Source of the DNA: Pseudoalteromonas fuliginea
GTDB taxonomy: Bacteria > Pseudomonadota > Gammaproteobacteria > Enterobacterales > Alteromonadaceae
DNA: 57,658 bases
Reading direction: 5' to 3'
Assembly (NCBI RefSeq): GCF_000690055.1
Contig: NZ_JJNZ01000029.1
Coordinates: 1-57,658, forward strand
Shown here: piece by piece, positions 8,875-16,680 of the stretch
Numbering within the stretch: position 1 is the first letter of the stretch
How the letters are laid out: every line of letters begins with the position of its first letter
Made by a program: the position numbers and the translations under genes
Notes under the pieces: model-generated
What the model was told of the DNA's origin: nothing
Databases searched by the model: none
Seen by the model: the letters and a program-made list of their open reading frames with translations, nothing else

Positions 8875-10242
8875 TTATGCTCCCTTCTCGCTTCGCTCTG
8901 CGATAATACCTGCGCTCTGCTCTTGTAAAATAAGCAGTAACCCTTTTGAACGTGTATTAAGCAGCGTATATATGAACACAGTAGGAATCGCGACAACTAA
9001 ACCTAGGACCGTTGTTACTAGTGCTTGTGAAATACCACCCGCCATGAGTTTTGGGTCGCCTGTGCCAAATAAAGTAATTGCTTGGAAAGTATTTATCATA
9101 CCGGTTACCGTACCTAATAAACCCAATAACGGTGCAACAACAGAGATGATTTTAATGAGAGTAAGGTTACGTGTTATTTTTGGCATTTCACGTAGAATAG
9201 CTTCGCTTAATTTTAGTTCAAGCGTGTCGTAGGCCACATTTGGATAGTCGTCTTTTACTTTCATAACACGACCCAGAGGATTGTCATCTCGCGCTACATT
9301 ATCTTTTAGCTGACGACGAATTTTGCCACCAACAAGTAATAAAGATACAAAGCGTTCTATCGCAATCAACAGTGCAAGTAAACCTACACCTAAAATAACA
9401 TAACCAACCGCACCACCTTGGTGTACTTGCTCGGCAGTATCTGGGGCTTGTACTAATAAACCTAAAATTGAACCGCCTGTTGGGTCAAGTGCAAACTGAA
9501 CTGCACCACTTTTAGCATTTTGTAGATCACTCGCTGTTGCGGTAAAACGTGAAACAGGCTGACGAGTAAGTTCACTTAACGTGTTTGTACCTGGATTGTA
9601 CTCTAAGTATTTACCATTTGAGATTAAATTAAATGCACCAACACGAAGTACTTCTTGCTCAGCCTTGTTACCACCTTCGACTATGACGGTGGTATTAAAG
9701 CGACTTACTTTGCCCTGCTCAGTCATTTCACGTTGTAATTCGTACCATACTTTTTCAATATCTTCGATTGATGCAAGTTTAGACGTCGACCCCATTTTTT
9801 GGGCTAACTCATCCATAAATGCGCTGCGACCAGGGATTTGCGCCGATACGACAGATGTCGCAAATTTATTACTCGAATCACCAGCAACCTGCTGTAATAC
9901 ACCAAATAGTTCTTTAAGTGAGCCCATACGCTTTGATAAGGTATCCGTTAAATTGGCTAATTTAACTTCATTTTCTTCAAACTGCGTTTCCAGTCGCTCT
10001 GACTCTACAAGCATTTGATTACGTTTTGCTTGTGTGTTTTTTAACATCTGCACTTGTTCATTTTGACGCGTTGCAAACGCTTGCTCTCGTTGTTGGTTTT
10101 GTACGCTTTGGGCTGATTTCCCCTCTTCTAACGTTTTAAGTAATGAATCAAGGTTCATTGGCTCAGCGGCTAAACTCGAACCGGTAAAGCTAAGGCTTGC
10201 AACGAATAAAGCCATTTTTGTCATTTGAGTAAACAATTTCAT
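8875..10242 (-). CDS. ttpC: TtpC-like periplasmic-extended ExbB protein
   Basis: Predicted 455-residue protein. It has a signal peptide (cut near SLAAEP), a coiled-coil periplasmic region rich in Gln/Glu (about 30-110), a middle domain with beta-type segments, then a C-terminal MotA/TolQ/ExbB domain (about 275-455) with LLGLLGTVTGMINTFQ. This architecture matches TtpC, required for TonB2 function in Vibrio. An in-frame start lies 8 codons upstream (10266), but the ATG at 10242 has a good site (AAGAGG, 6 nt away), begins the signal peptide and avoids overlap with the preceding gene. Confidence 0.93.
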   Translation of the reverse strand: MKLFTQMTKMALFVASLSFTGSSLAAEPMNLDSLLKTLEEGKSAQSVQNQQREQAFATRQNEQVQMLKNTQAKRNQMLVESERLETQFEENEVKLANLTDTLSKRMGSLKELFGVLQQVAGDSSNKFATSVVSAQIPGRSAFMDELAQKMGSTSKLASIEDIEKVWYELQREMTEQGKVSRFNTTVIVEGGNKAEQEVLRVGAFNLISNGKYLEYNPGTNTLSELTRQPVSRFTATASDLQNAKSGAVQFALDPTGGSILGLLVQAPDTAEQVHQGGAVGYVILGVGLLALLIAIERFVSLLLVGGKIRRQLKDNVARDDNPLGRVMKVKDDYPNVAYDTLELKLSEAILREMPKITRNLTLIKIISVVAPLLGLLGTVTGMINTFQAITLFGTGDPKLMAGGISQALVTTVLGLVVAIPTVFIYTLLNTRSKGLLLILQEQSAGIIAERSEKGA

Positions 10243-10252
10243 TTTCAACCTC

Positions 10253-11005
10253 TTATTCTGCTGCATGTACTGGCAGAGTTAGCATATCTGGGGCAAGTTG
10301 TTTACGCGCTATGCGCAAACCTTTGTTAATTTGACTTATTGTCGAATCAGGCAGTGCTGCAAACGATTTCGTTTCTATATTCCAGCTACCTGCTTGTTTG
10401 CCATCACGTGTTAAGTAAATAAGTTCTAAACGGCCTATGCGTAAGAAATCAACTTCACGTTCTTTGCCACTAACTTCTAACAAAGCGGTGTACGCTTCGA
10501 TTGTACGGCCGTAATCAACTTCTACTTGGTACGCTTCGAGAACACGACGAAACTTTTCGCTTGAAGTAATATCAGCACGATCCATCATCGTTTTTAAAGA
10601 CGTTAAGCGTTTTGCACGTTCATCTTGTAAAAATGGCACATCAAGAGATATGAACTGTTCAAGACCAGTGATCATGCGCATCATTAAAGGTGTTATTTGA
10701 CGTTCAATAATCGAAACCTGATCCATTGATAAATTCAATGATTCCATTTCTTCGATTTGATTATTTAATTGCTTAGTTAGCTGAGAGTTGTAAACTGCTA
10801 AGCCGTCAATTTCTTTATTTAGGGTTTTAAATTGCTGTAAACGTCCCTGCATTGAATCTGCAATCTTGTCTATTTTTGTTTGTGATTGCGCAGCGGATAT
10901 ATTAATTTCACTGCTTTTATCAATAACCTTATTTAAATCGTTTGCCTGTACTGCTGCACTTGCGGCCACAATACCAGCTAAGATTAATGGTTTAACGCCT
11001 TTCAT
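10253..11005 (-). CDS. DUF3450 periplasmic coiled-coil protein
   Basis: Predicted 250-residue secreted protein, first gene of the TonB2 operon. A signal peptide (PLILAGIVAASAAVQA) is followed by coiled coil (about 30-110) and a compact C-terminal domain with FLRIGRLELIYLTRDGKQAG and W-N-I-E. DUF3450 proteins are regularly encoded directly upstream of ttpC; their exact job is unknown, and a periplasmic scaffold for TtpC is a reasonable guess. A GTG 15 bp upstream (11020) is in frame, but the ATG at 11005 has AAGG 8 nt upstream and opens the signal peptide directly. Confidence 0.9.
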   Translation of the reverse strand: MKGVKPLILAGIVAASAAVQANDLNKVIDKSSEINISAAQSQTKIDKIADSMQGRLQQFKTLNKEIDGLAVYNSQLTKQLNNQIEEMESLNLSMDQVSIIERQITPLMMRMITGLEQFISLDVPFLQDERAKRLTSLKTMMDRADITSSEKFRRVLEAYQVEVDYGRTIEAYTALLEVSGKEREVDFLRIGRLELIYLTRDGKQAGSWNIETKSFAALPDSTISQINKGLRIARKQLAPDMLTLPVHAAE

Positions 11006-11112
11006 CGCATACACCTTCACTCGTTAATTAGCAGATTTGCTAGTTTATTTTTCAAGGCCAAAAACTTTGTTAGACAAATAATTTATGGCTTGAGATTTCC
11101 AATGAGCAGAAG

Positions 11113-11166
11113 TTTATAGATAAAACATGACAGGGATGTTGCGCAAAAAAGTCTATTTTATGACAA
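11113..11166 (-). promoter_or_regulatory. Candidate PhoB-box promoter of the TonB2 operon
   Basis: On the plus strand ATGACAG (11127-11133), GTTGCGC (11138-11144) and ATGACAA (11160-11166) stand at offsets 0, 11 and 33, the same as upstream of the lipoprotein. On the gene strand the last CTGTCAT is followed after 8 nt by TATAAA (11113-11118), a good -10 box. No -35 box is needed in PhoB-activated promoters. This matches the geometry of known Pho promoters; binding is inferred. Confidence 0.55.
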
Positions 11167-11236
11167 CTGAAACAATTAAGACTTAAAAGGAAGGAGTGAG
11201 TATTTGTTGAGCAAACACTCACAATAAAGAGATAAA

Positions 11237-11851
11237 TTAATCTAACAGTTTAATAATTTGATTATACGTGTGGCGCCAGTCTTTATAATTAATCTCAATT
11301 GAATACAGCTTATCCTCACGAAGAAATACTAAAGATGGGAATCCATGAATAGGTAAACTCCGTGTATATTGTAATTCAGCTTTGAGTTCATTATTAACTT
11401 CATCTGATAGAAAAGCGACGGTAAATTCATTTTTATTTAAACCTATTTGTTCAGCTAAACAAATTAAAACGCTATCATCTGACGGGTTTTGTGCATTTAA
11501 ATAATAAGCATGTTGAATTGCTTCGATCATTTCACTTTCTTTATTTTTTTTTCGTGCAATTAATGCAGCTCTACATGCTGGGTATGTTGAACGTCTTGGT
11601 TGGTTTTTCTGCCAAAATTCGAAATTAAATTGTGTACCTAATTCGCTCTCTATTTTATGCCATGTACTTTCAAGCCGCTCTTTCATATTTTGCGTCATTG
11701 CAGTTTGGCTATCAGGGGCTAAACCACCTACTTTATATTCAACCGTCAGTTTATTTTCAAGCTCAGCTTTTAATTTAAGCCAGGTTGGTGTGTAGCCCCA
11801 ACACCAGCTGCACATTGGGTCATGGATATAAATAAGTTTACATTGATTCAT
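11237..11851 (-). CDS. DsbA-family (FrnE-like) thioredoxin-fold protein
   Basis: Predicted 204-residue cytoplasmic thioredoxin-fold protein with no signal peptide. The redox motif CSWC is at residues 14-17 right after the first beta strand (LIYIHDPM), and the cis-Pro loop appears as HGFPSLVF near residue 170. A helical insertion lies between, as in DsbA and FrnE. The CSWC motif and length fit the DsbA-like FrnE group (polyketide-isomerase-like in name, oxidoreductase in practice). The substrate is unknown. It lies 8 bp after the diguanylate cyclase gene, so the two are probably cotranscribed. Confidence 0.85.
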   Translation of the reverse strand: MNQCKLIYIHDPMCSWCWGYTPTWLKLKAELENKLTVEYKVGGLAPDSQTAMTQNMKERLESTWHKIESELGTQFNFEFWQKNQPRRSTYPACRAALIARKKNKESEMIEAIQHAYYLNAQNPSDDSVLICLAEQIGLNKNEFTVAFLSDEVNNELKAELQYTRSLPIHGFPSLVFLREDKLYSIEINYKDWRHTYNQIIKLLD

Positions 11852-11859
11852 ATTAATCC

Positions 11860-12948
11860 TTAATCTTTTGTAGAAACAACCTTGTTACGACCAAGCGCTT
11901 TGGCGTTATAAAGATACTCATCAGCTTGTTTTAGCGCACTATTATAATCGCCTACTTTATCAACTTGTACCACACCAATACTACAGGTAAGTGATATTTG
12001 TAGGTTATCTTCAGCTAATAACACTTGTGCTGCTACGTGTTCACGAAAACGGTTAGCAATATCAACAGCATTCGCACTTGTTTCTTTTGGTAAAATAACA
12101 ACAAATTCTTCACCGCCGTACCGTGCTTTTACTGCTGATGTAGGAAATTGTGATTCGAGTATTTTGGTAAATTCAATTAACACAATATCACCAAAATCAT
12201 GGCCGTACGTATCGTTAAGTCGTTTAAAATGATCTAAATCCAGTAATAATAATGAAAATGGAAGGTATTCATTCGGTCGACTATCAACAAGCTTTAAAAA
12301 ATGAGAAGTAATAAAGCGTCTATTAGCAATCCCTGTAAGTTGATCGGTATAAGCATCTTGTTTTTGTTCCAGTGTAATATCAGCAATTGCCATATGACTT
12401 CGATACCTAAAAAACTCACCAATAAATGAGAATATGTACACTAAGGTAAACGATGCTATAAATCGTGTTTTTTCAATATCACCATAAACAACTTGACCGA
12501 AATTTGGACCATATAAAATGGCGATACAACACAGTAATAAAGTTAAACCTAGCCATGTGCCCAGTCTTACACCTAGAGAAGAAAAGGTAACAACAGGATA
12601 AAACATGAGCCAATACAATGCAGTATTTTCTTTTCCTCCAGTATAAGTAAGGACAATACACAATATAAAAACAATACTCATACAAATTAATGCGACAGTT
12701 TCTAATTCCCCAGTTTTTATAAAGTAAAACATACTACAAATAATGGTTACATTAACTGCAATTAATGCACTTGTTAATATTGGTGAGTAAACATCATAAT
12801 TCAAAAAAATTAGAATGCTAATAACAACAATAGATATAGCAATCATAGTGAATAAAGAAAACGCTTGACGTTGTTTGTCAGAACTATAAACACTGTCAAT
12901 GTTAATTAAGTTTAGCCAGCTTTGTTTGTTAGAAATTTTATTCACCAT
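11860..12948 (-). CDS. Membrane diguanylate cyclase (GGDEF)
   Basis: Predicted 362-residue diguanylate cyclase, making cyclic di-GMP from two GTP. About six transmembrane helices fill residues 28-180, forming a membrane sensor without an extracytoplasmic domain of note. A GGDEF domain occupies about 200-360, with the DALTGIANRR-like start (AYTDQLTGIANRRF), LLLLDLDHFKRLNDTYGHDFGD and active site RYGGEEF near 276-282. The product-inhibition site RxxD, expected just before the active site, reads PTSA here, so feedback inhibition is probably absent. It is followed 8 bp later by the DsbA-like gene. Confidence 0.93.
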   Translation of the reverse strand: MVNKISNKQSWLNLINIDSVYSSDKQRQAFSLFTMIAISIVVISILIFLNYDVYSPILTSALIAVNVTIICSMFYFIKTGELETVALICMSIVFILCIVLTYTGGKENTALYWLMFYPVVTFSSLGVRLGTWLGLTLLLCCIAILYGPNFGQVVYGDIEKTRFIASFTLVYIFSFIGEFFRYRSHMAIADITLEQKQDAYTDQLTGIANRRFITSHFLKLVDSRPNEYLPFSLLLLDLDHFKRLNDTYGHDFGDIVLIEFTKILESQFPTSAVKARYGGEEFVVILPKETSANAVDIANRFREHVAAQVLLAEDNLQISLTCSIGVVQVDKVGDYNSALKQADEYLYNAKALGRNKVVSTKD

Positions 12949-13442
12949 TATTTTATTGCTTTAAATACTTTATGAGAGTTGTTAAATGCCTTGTAGTTCA
13001 ATAAGAATAGTCGACAAGGAGGGTTTTCACTGTCATCATACTGGTATAAAGTAAAGCGAAAGCCATTTTTAATTTTTCTTCAACTTATTTATACGTATAG
13101 CCTATCAAAATAAAACCGCTTCATCATTTAGTAAAAATAACTGACTAAATTTATTCACATACATGTAATTAATCGAATACGGCTAAAATACGAAAGCTTA
13201 AATGCATAACGCTGCAATAGTCACCTTGCTATAAAGTTCAGGCTTAGCGGACATAAATGCATTATTCTTATATTCGTTAGCCTGTTAATTTTAGCAAAAT
13301 TTAGAAAGTTTTCTTACTTAATAACCCCTGTAAGCTGCAATTTCATTAAAAATAAGAGTAAAGGACTAACTGACAGAACGTAGATTTTCTGTGCGATGAG
13401 TTAAACATAAAATTGGAACGTTCTACAAAGTAACGACTTGAT

Positions 13443-13470
13443 TAGTAATTGAATACGTATTCAATCACTA
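13443..13470. repeat. Near-perfect 28-bp palindrome
   Basis: The 18-bp core at 13448-13465 (ATTGAATACGTATTCAAT) is a perfect palindrome. It extends to 28 bp with a single mismatched pair through TAGT and ACTA on the flanks. It fits a dimeric regulator site or a very short cruciform. No gene start lies nearby, so its role is open. Confidence 0.6.
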
Positions 13471-13744
13471 AAAACATTGTGCATTAAGGGATGAATGTAC
13501 GCTAACTAAATAAGGCTTAATCATTGCAGAGGAGTATTTACTATGGTCGGCTTATTTTCAGGCAGACCTATGTGGTGTCGTTATTTCCCGTAAATAACCG
13601 AGAATACAGTGTAAACGTCAAACATGCGCAGCGCGGTAATTAAATTTACTCGTTAGAGCAACTTTCGAATTGTAAAAGTTAGTAAGCCCAAACAAAATCT
13701 TCAATCGCCTTTAATAAAGGCAACAAGCTGAGCTAGTTTACTTG

Positions 13745-13811
13745 TACCAATCTGCATAGGTATTTGGACAACTTAACAAATTAAATTACCTCATATCTAA
13801 GCAGATTGGTA
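13745..13811. repeat. 67-bp element bounded by 11-bp inverted repeats
   Basis: TACCAATCTGC (13745-13755) and GCAGATTGGTA (13801-13811) are exact inverted copies. Inside, AGGTA and TACCT extend the pairing discontinuously. It lies 68 bp downstream of the sugar permease stop. The shape is that of a small palindromic intergenic repeat; a related but degraded form (TAATCTGC...) is seen at 45951-45976. Confidence 0.55.
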
Positions 13812-13878
13812 TTATTTAAACCAAATATGATAAAAGCTTAAACTTATAAAATTAAAAAGATTAAGTACAACGGCTCAA

Positions 13879-15132
13879 TCACCATTTTTTCGCTAGTTTA
13901 ACTACGTTCAAACCGTACCAAGCAATAAATACATAACACAACATTGGGACAAAGAAACTAGCTTGTATATTAACCGTGTCAGCAAAGTACCCTTGTATCA
14001 GAGGGATCAACGCACCACCGACAATTGCAAGGCATAACCAACCAGATCCTTTACTCGTTAATGAGCCTAATCGTTCTATTGCAACAGAAAAGATGGTTGG
14101 AAACATAATAGAATTAAATAAACCAACTGCTAATACTGAATATAATGCAATGTCGCCGTCGCTAAATATTGTTATCAATAATAAAACAATGACACTGCAT
14201 GCATTAAAAGCAATAGCTTTAGATGGTGCAATTTTTTGTAAAAGTGCAGAACCAATAAAGCGACCGACCATGGCACCTCCCCAGTAATAACTAATGAGTT
14301 TAGCTGCTGAGTGTTCTTCAAGACCTGCAATATGTGCCTCGCCAAAGTAATTAACTAAGAAGCTTCCTATAGCGACCTCTCCTCCTACATAACAAAATAT
14401 AGCTAACACACCCATTGTTAAATGAGGCGCTTGAGTTAGTGAGCGAGTTTGAGTTTGTTGATCGTTATTGTCTTTATGCGCTTCTATTTCTGGTAATTTA
14501 ATAAAGGCAAAAATAATAGCAATTGACAACAGAGCTGCTGCTAGCAGTAAATAAGGAATTTTCACTGATTCTGCAGAACCTGCTGAAACAGCAAGGCTAC
14601 CTGCAGCGCCAAAAAACAATAACCCACCAACATAAGGACCAACGGTGGTACCTAATGCATTAAGTGCTTGTGCTAAGTTTAAGCGCGACGATGCTGTTTT
14701 TTCAGGACCAAGAGCTGCCACATAAGGGTTTGCAGATACCTGTAAAACTGTAATACCTGAAGCAAGGACAAATAGCGCACTTAAAAAAAGCCAATATTCA
14801 TGCACAACCACAGCAGGATAAAATAACATGCACCCAATCGATGCCACAACTAAGCCTGTTAAAATACCTTTTTTATAGCCTAGTTGTTTAACTAAAATTC
14901 CAGCGGGTAACGATACAATAAAATAAGCACCAAAAAAGCAAAATTGCACAAGCATTGCTTCAAAGTAGCTTAAATCAAATACGCTCTTTAAGCGGGGTAT
15001 TAGTACATCATTTAATACCGTTATAAAACCCCATAAAAAAAATAGGGTTGTCATTGCAGTCAGCGGAAACAGATAATTTTTCTTTTGCTGTTCGTTGACC
15101 GAAAATGATTGTTTTGTATTTATTTCACTCAC
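13879..15132 (-). CDS. FucP/GluP-type sugar permease (MFS)
   Basis: Predicted 417-residue major facilitator with about 12 transmembrane helices and the FucP/glucose-galactose transporter signature: FFLWGFITVLNDVLIPRLK near the start, FFGAYFIVSLPAGILVKQLGYKKG (helices 2-3), and LQVSANPYVAALGPEKTASSRLNLAQALNALGTTVGP (helices 4-5). It would import a hexose or amino sugar with protons or sodium. NagP of marine gammaproteobacteria belongs to the same family, but substrate cannot be decided here as no catabolic genes flank it. The start is GTG, with GGAG 8 nt upstream; a LacI-like site lies just before it. Confidence 0.9.
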   Translation of the reverse strand: MSEINTKQSFSVNEQQKKNYLFPLTAMTTLFFLWGFITVLNDVLIPRLKSVFDLSYFEAMLVQFCFFGAYFIVSLPAGILVKQLGYKKGILTGLVVASIGCMLFYPAVVVHEYWLFLSALFVLASGITVLQVSANPYVAALGPEKTASSRLNLAQALNALGTTVGPYVGGLLFFGAAGSLAVSAGSAESVKIPYLLLAAALLSIAIIFAFIKLPEIEAHKDNNDQQTQTRSLTQAPHLTMGVLAIFCYVGGEVAIGSFLVNYFGEAHIAGLEEHSAAKLISYYWGGAMVGRFIGSALLQKIAPSKAIAFNACSVIVLLLITIFSDGDIALYSVLAVGLFNSIMFPTIFSVAIERLGSLTSKGSGWLCLAIVGGALIPLIQGYFADTVNIQASFFVPMLCYVFIAWYGLNVVKLAKKW

Positions 15133-15154
15133 GTCGTTTTCACTCCATTAACAA

Positions 15155-15172
15155 ATTGAAAACGATTTTACA
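15155..15172. promoter_or_regulatory. Possible LacI-type operator before the sugar permease
   Basis: The segment with TTGAAAACGATTTTAC has AAAA and TTTT arms around a central CGA, resembling LacI-family operators with a central CG. It ends about 25 bp before the GTG start of the permease. The symmetry is imperfect, so this is a weak call. Confidence 0.3.
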
Positions 15173-15228
15173 TGTTTATTTGTAAATAATACGCCACCCA
15201 CTAGGAACGTTCCACTACAGCGTTTATT

Positions 15229-15427
15229 GTAACTAACCTAAACTCTGGTCAAGAGATTTACTAATGTATTGAATCATGATTAAATTTATTTTCTCTAACC
15301 GGAGATTTTCAGTGGAAACAAGGTGAATTTACGCGTCAATAGCTGACCTATTGCAGTAACCGAATGCAGACAGCGCTGAAAATAGCTGCTCGAGATAGAT
15401 TTATTATTCACAGTTCAGGTTAACTAG
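15229..15427. repeat. Possible MITE-like element with imperfect inverted ends
   Basis: The left end (TAACCTAAACTCTGG, about 15233-15247) and the reverse complement of the right end (TAACCTGAACTGTG) match at most positions, bounding about 200 bp without a gene. The right 57 bp (15371-15427) is nearly identical, in reverse complement, to 23817-23873: 53 of 57 positions by eye. The right end supplies the TAG stop of the solute-binding protein gene. Confidence 0.5.
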
Positions 15428-16317
15428 TATCCACACTCAGAATTAAGGCTATCAATTAAACGTTGAGTTTCGCCGCTATTATTAAATTTATATAATCCCT
15501 TATTAATATCCTCCAAAACACCAAGCCAATTATGACTCAATTTACTTATTGCAAAATACAGAGGGTTATTTTGTAGTGGGATACTTTCTTCTTCGATTGA
15601 ATTTAATAAAAATTGTTTTTGTGAATGACTTAGCGATGAGTATTGAACTGAAAACTTTAACACTGTCGGATCGCCAATAATTAAATCAACTCTTTTCGCC
15701 ACTAATAGCTGAACAAGCTGTAAGTCATCAACTGAGTGCATTATTTGAAATTCATTATTGTCCATCATTGCATCAAACTCTGGCGTATTTTGATAGCCAC
15801 GGACCACACCAATCCGTTGACCTTTGAGTGATTTCAAATTGCCAGAAAAGCGGTCAGCCTCATGCTTTCTTTTTAGAAACGCAATTTCGCCACCTTTAAA
15901 TGAATTTGATAAACCTAATAAGTCGCTGCGAGTTTTTCCTAATACATAATCAGAAGGTGCTGTGTCTTCAATAAAATATTCAGGCATTAAAATATCTGCT
16001 TTGCCTAACTCAACATTTCTTACCGCTCGTGCCCAAGGTAAAAATTCAATATGGACGCTATAACCTTGACTATTAAGTAGTGAAACTGCAAATTGGTACA
16101 CCCACCCTTTATTGCATAATTTATCACCAATGTACGGGGGCCAATCTAATGTCGCAATATGAAGCGTTTGTTTACTGTTATTTGCTTTATAGAGCGTCCC
16201 TGATTTATAAGGTTCACCGTGCAGCATAATATTATTACCGCTACTTTGATAAGTAATCGGTATTTCAGCAGCCGTCTCCGCAGTAAAGATCAAAAGGAGG
16301 ATAAACAAAAATCGCAT
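15424..16317 (-). CDS. Orphan periplasmic solute-binding protein (SBP family 3)
   Basis: Predicted 297-residue secreted protein with a signal peptide (FLFILLLIFTAETAAE). It resembles the family 3 extracellular solute-binding fold: LHIATLDWPPYIG opens the first lobe, FLPWARAVRNVELGKADILMP forms the hinge region, and LKGQRIGVVRGY begins the second lobe, with RVDLIIGDP later. No ABC permease or ATPase gene is nearby, so it may be a sensor-type or orphan binding protein, as is common in Pseudoalteromonas and Shewanella. The ATG at 16317 was preferred to one 11 codons upstream because it opens the signal peptide. Its stop lies within the repeat at 15371-15427. Confidence 0.82.
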   Translation of the reverse strand: MRFLFILLLIFTAETAAEIPITYQSSGNNIMLHGEPYKSGTLYKANNSKQTLHIATLDWPPYIGDKLCNKGWVYQFAVSLLNSQGYSVHIEFLPWARAVRNVELGKADILMPEYFIEDTAPSDYVLGKTRSDLLGLSNSFKGGEIAFLKRKHEADRFSGNLKSLKGQRIGVVRGYQNTPEFDAMMDNNEFQIMHSVDDLQLVQLLVAKRVDLIIGDPTVLKFSVQYSSLSHSQKQFLLNSIEEESIPLQNNPLYFAISKLSHNWLGVLEDINKGLYKFNNSGETQRLIDSLNSECGY

Positions 16318-16350
16318 GGCATACCTATTAAAAAATAGTATTAATAGCAA

Positions 16351-16680
16351 TAAGTGTAGGAGAAAATTTAACCTTGTGTGTTTATATTCTCTTTAATTAG
16401 CCTAATTAAAGAGTTAATAATGTTAAACATGACTTTACTTAATACTTACCAGCTTACTTAAATCATCGAAGCCAACTTCTACGCAAGTGAGATCAAGCAA
16501 GTGTAATTCGTTTACTCTATGTCCGAATCTTTTAAGTACAAATATATTAACTGCGGAATGCTGAATTAGGGTTATCATTTTTAAATAGGCAAAAACAACA
16601 CCAACCTATTTAGATGCGAAAAGCTTAAACCTACAATAAAATTAACAACTTACAATGAGTTACGTGAGAAAAAAGATGAG
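16351..16680. other. Gene-free stretch with a perfect palindrome
   Basis: The left half probably carries the promoter of the solute-binding protein gene, including the palindrome at 16389-16413. The right half (16430-16680) shows no gene, no clear terminator for the methylase, and nothing else recognisable. Confidence 0.5.
16389..16413. promoter_or_regulatory. Perfect 25-bp palindrome, possible operator
   Basis: CTCTTTAATTAG and CTAATTAAAGAG are exact inverted 12-bp arms around a single C. It lies 72 bp upstream of the solute-binding protein ATG, where an operator would be placed. No U-run follows on either side, so a terminator is unlikely. Confidence 0.5.

Larger units (their letters stand above)
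12949..13878. other. 930-bp gene-free stretch with several palindromes
   Basis: No convincing protein gene is seen. The right part near 12949-13100 probably holds the promoter of the diguanylate cyclase. The rest carries hairpin-forming sequences: ACAGAA/TTCTGT near 13373-13392, an 18-bp palindrome at 13448-13465, GTTATTT/AAATAAC at 13580-13598, GCCTTTA/TAAAGGC at 13707-13721 and an 11-bp inverted repeat at 13745/13811. A 16-codon ATG frame at 13543-13593 has a good AGAGGAG site but no known match. The region could encode a structured RNA or be decayed mobile DNA. Confidence 0.5.

Noticed and set aside
13543..13593. 16-codon frame with a strong ribosome site as a gene
   Set aside because: Too short, with no known match and no downstream gene to control; kept only as part of the gene-free region finding.
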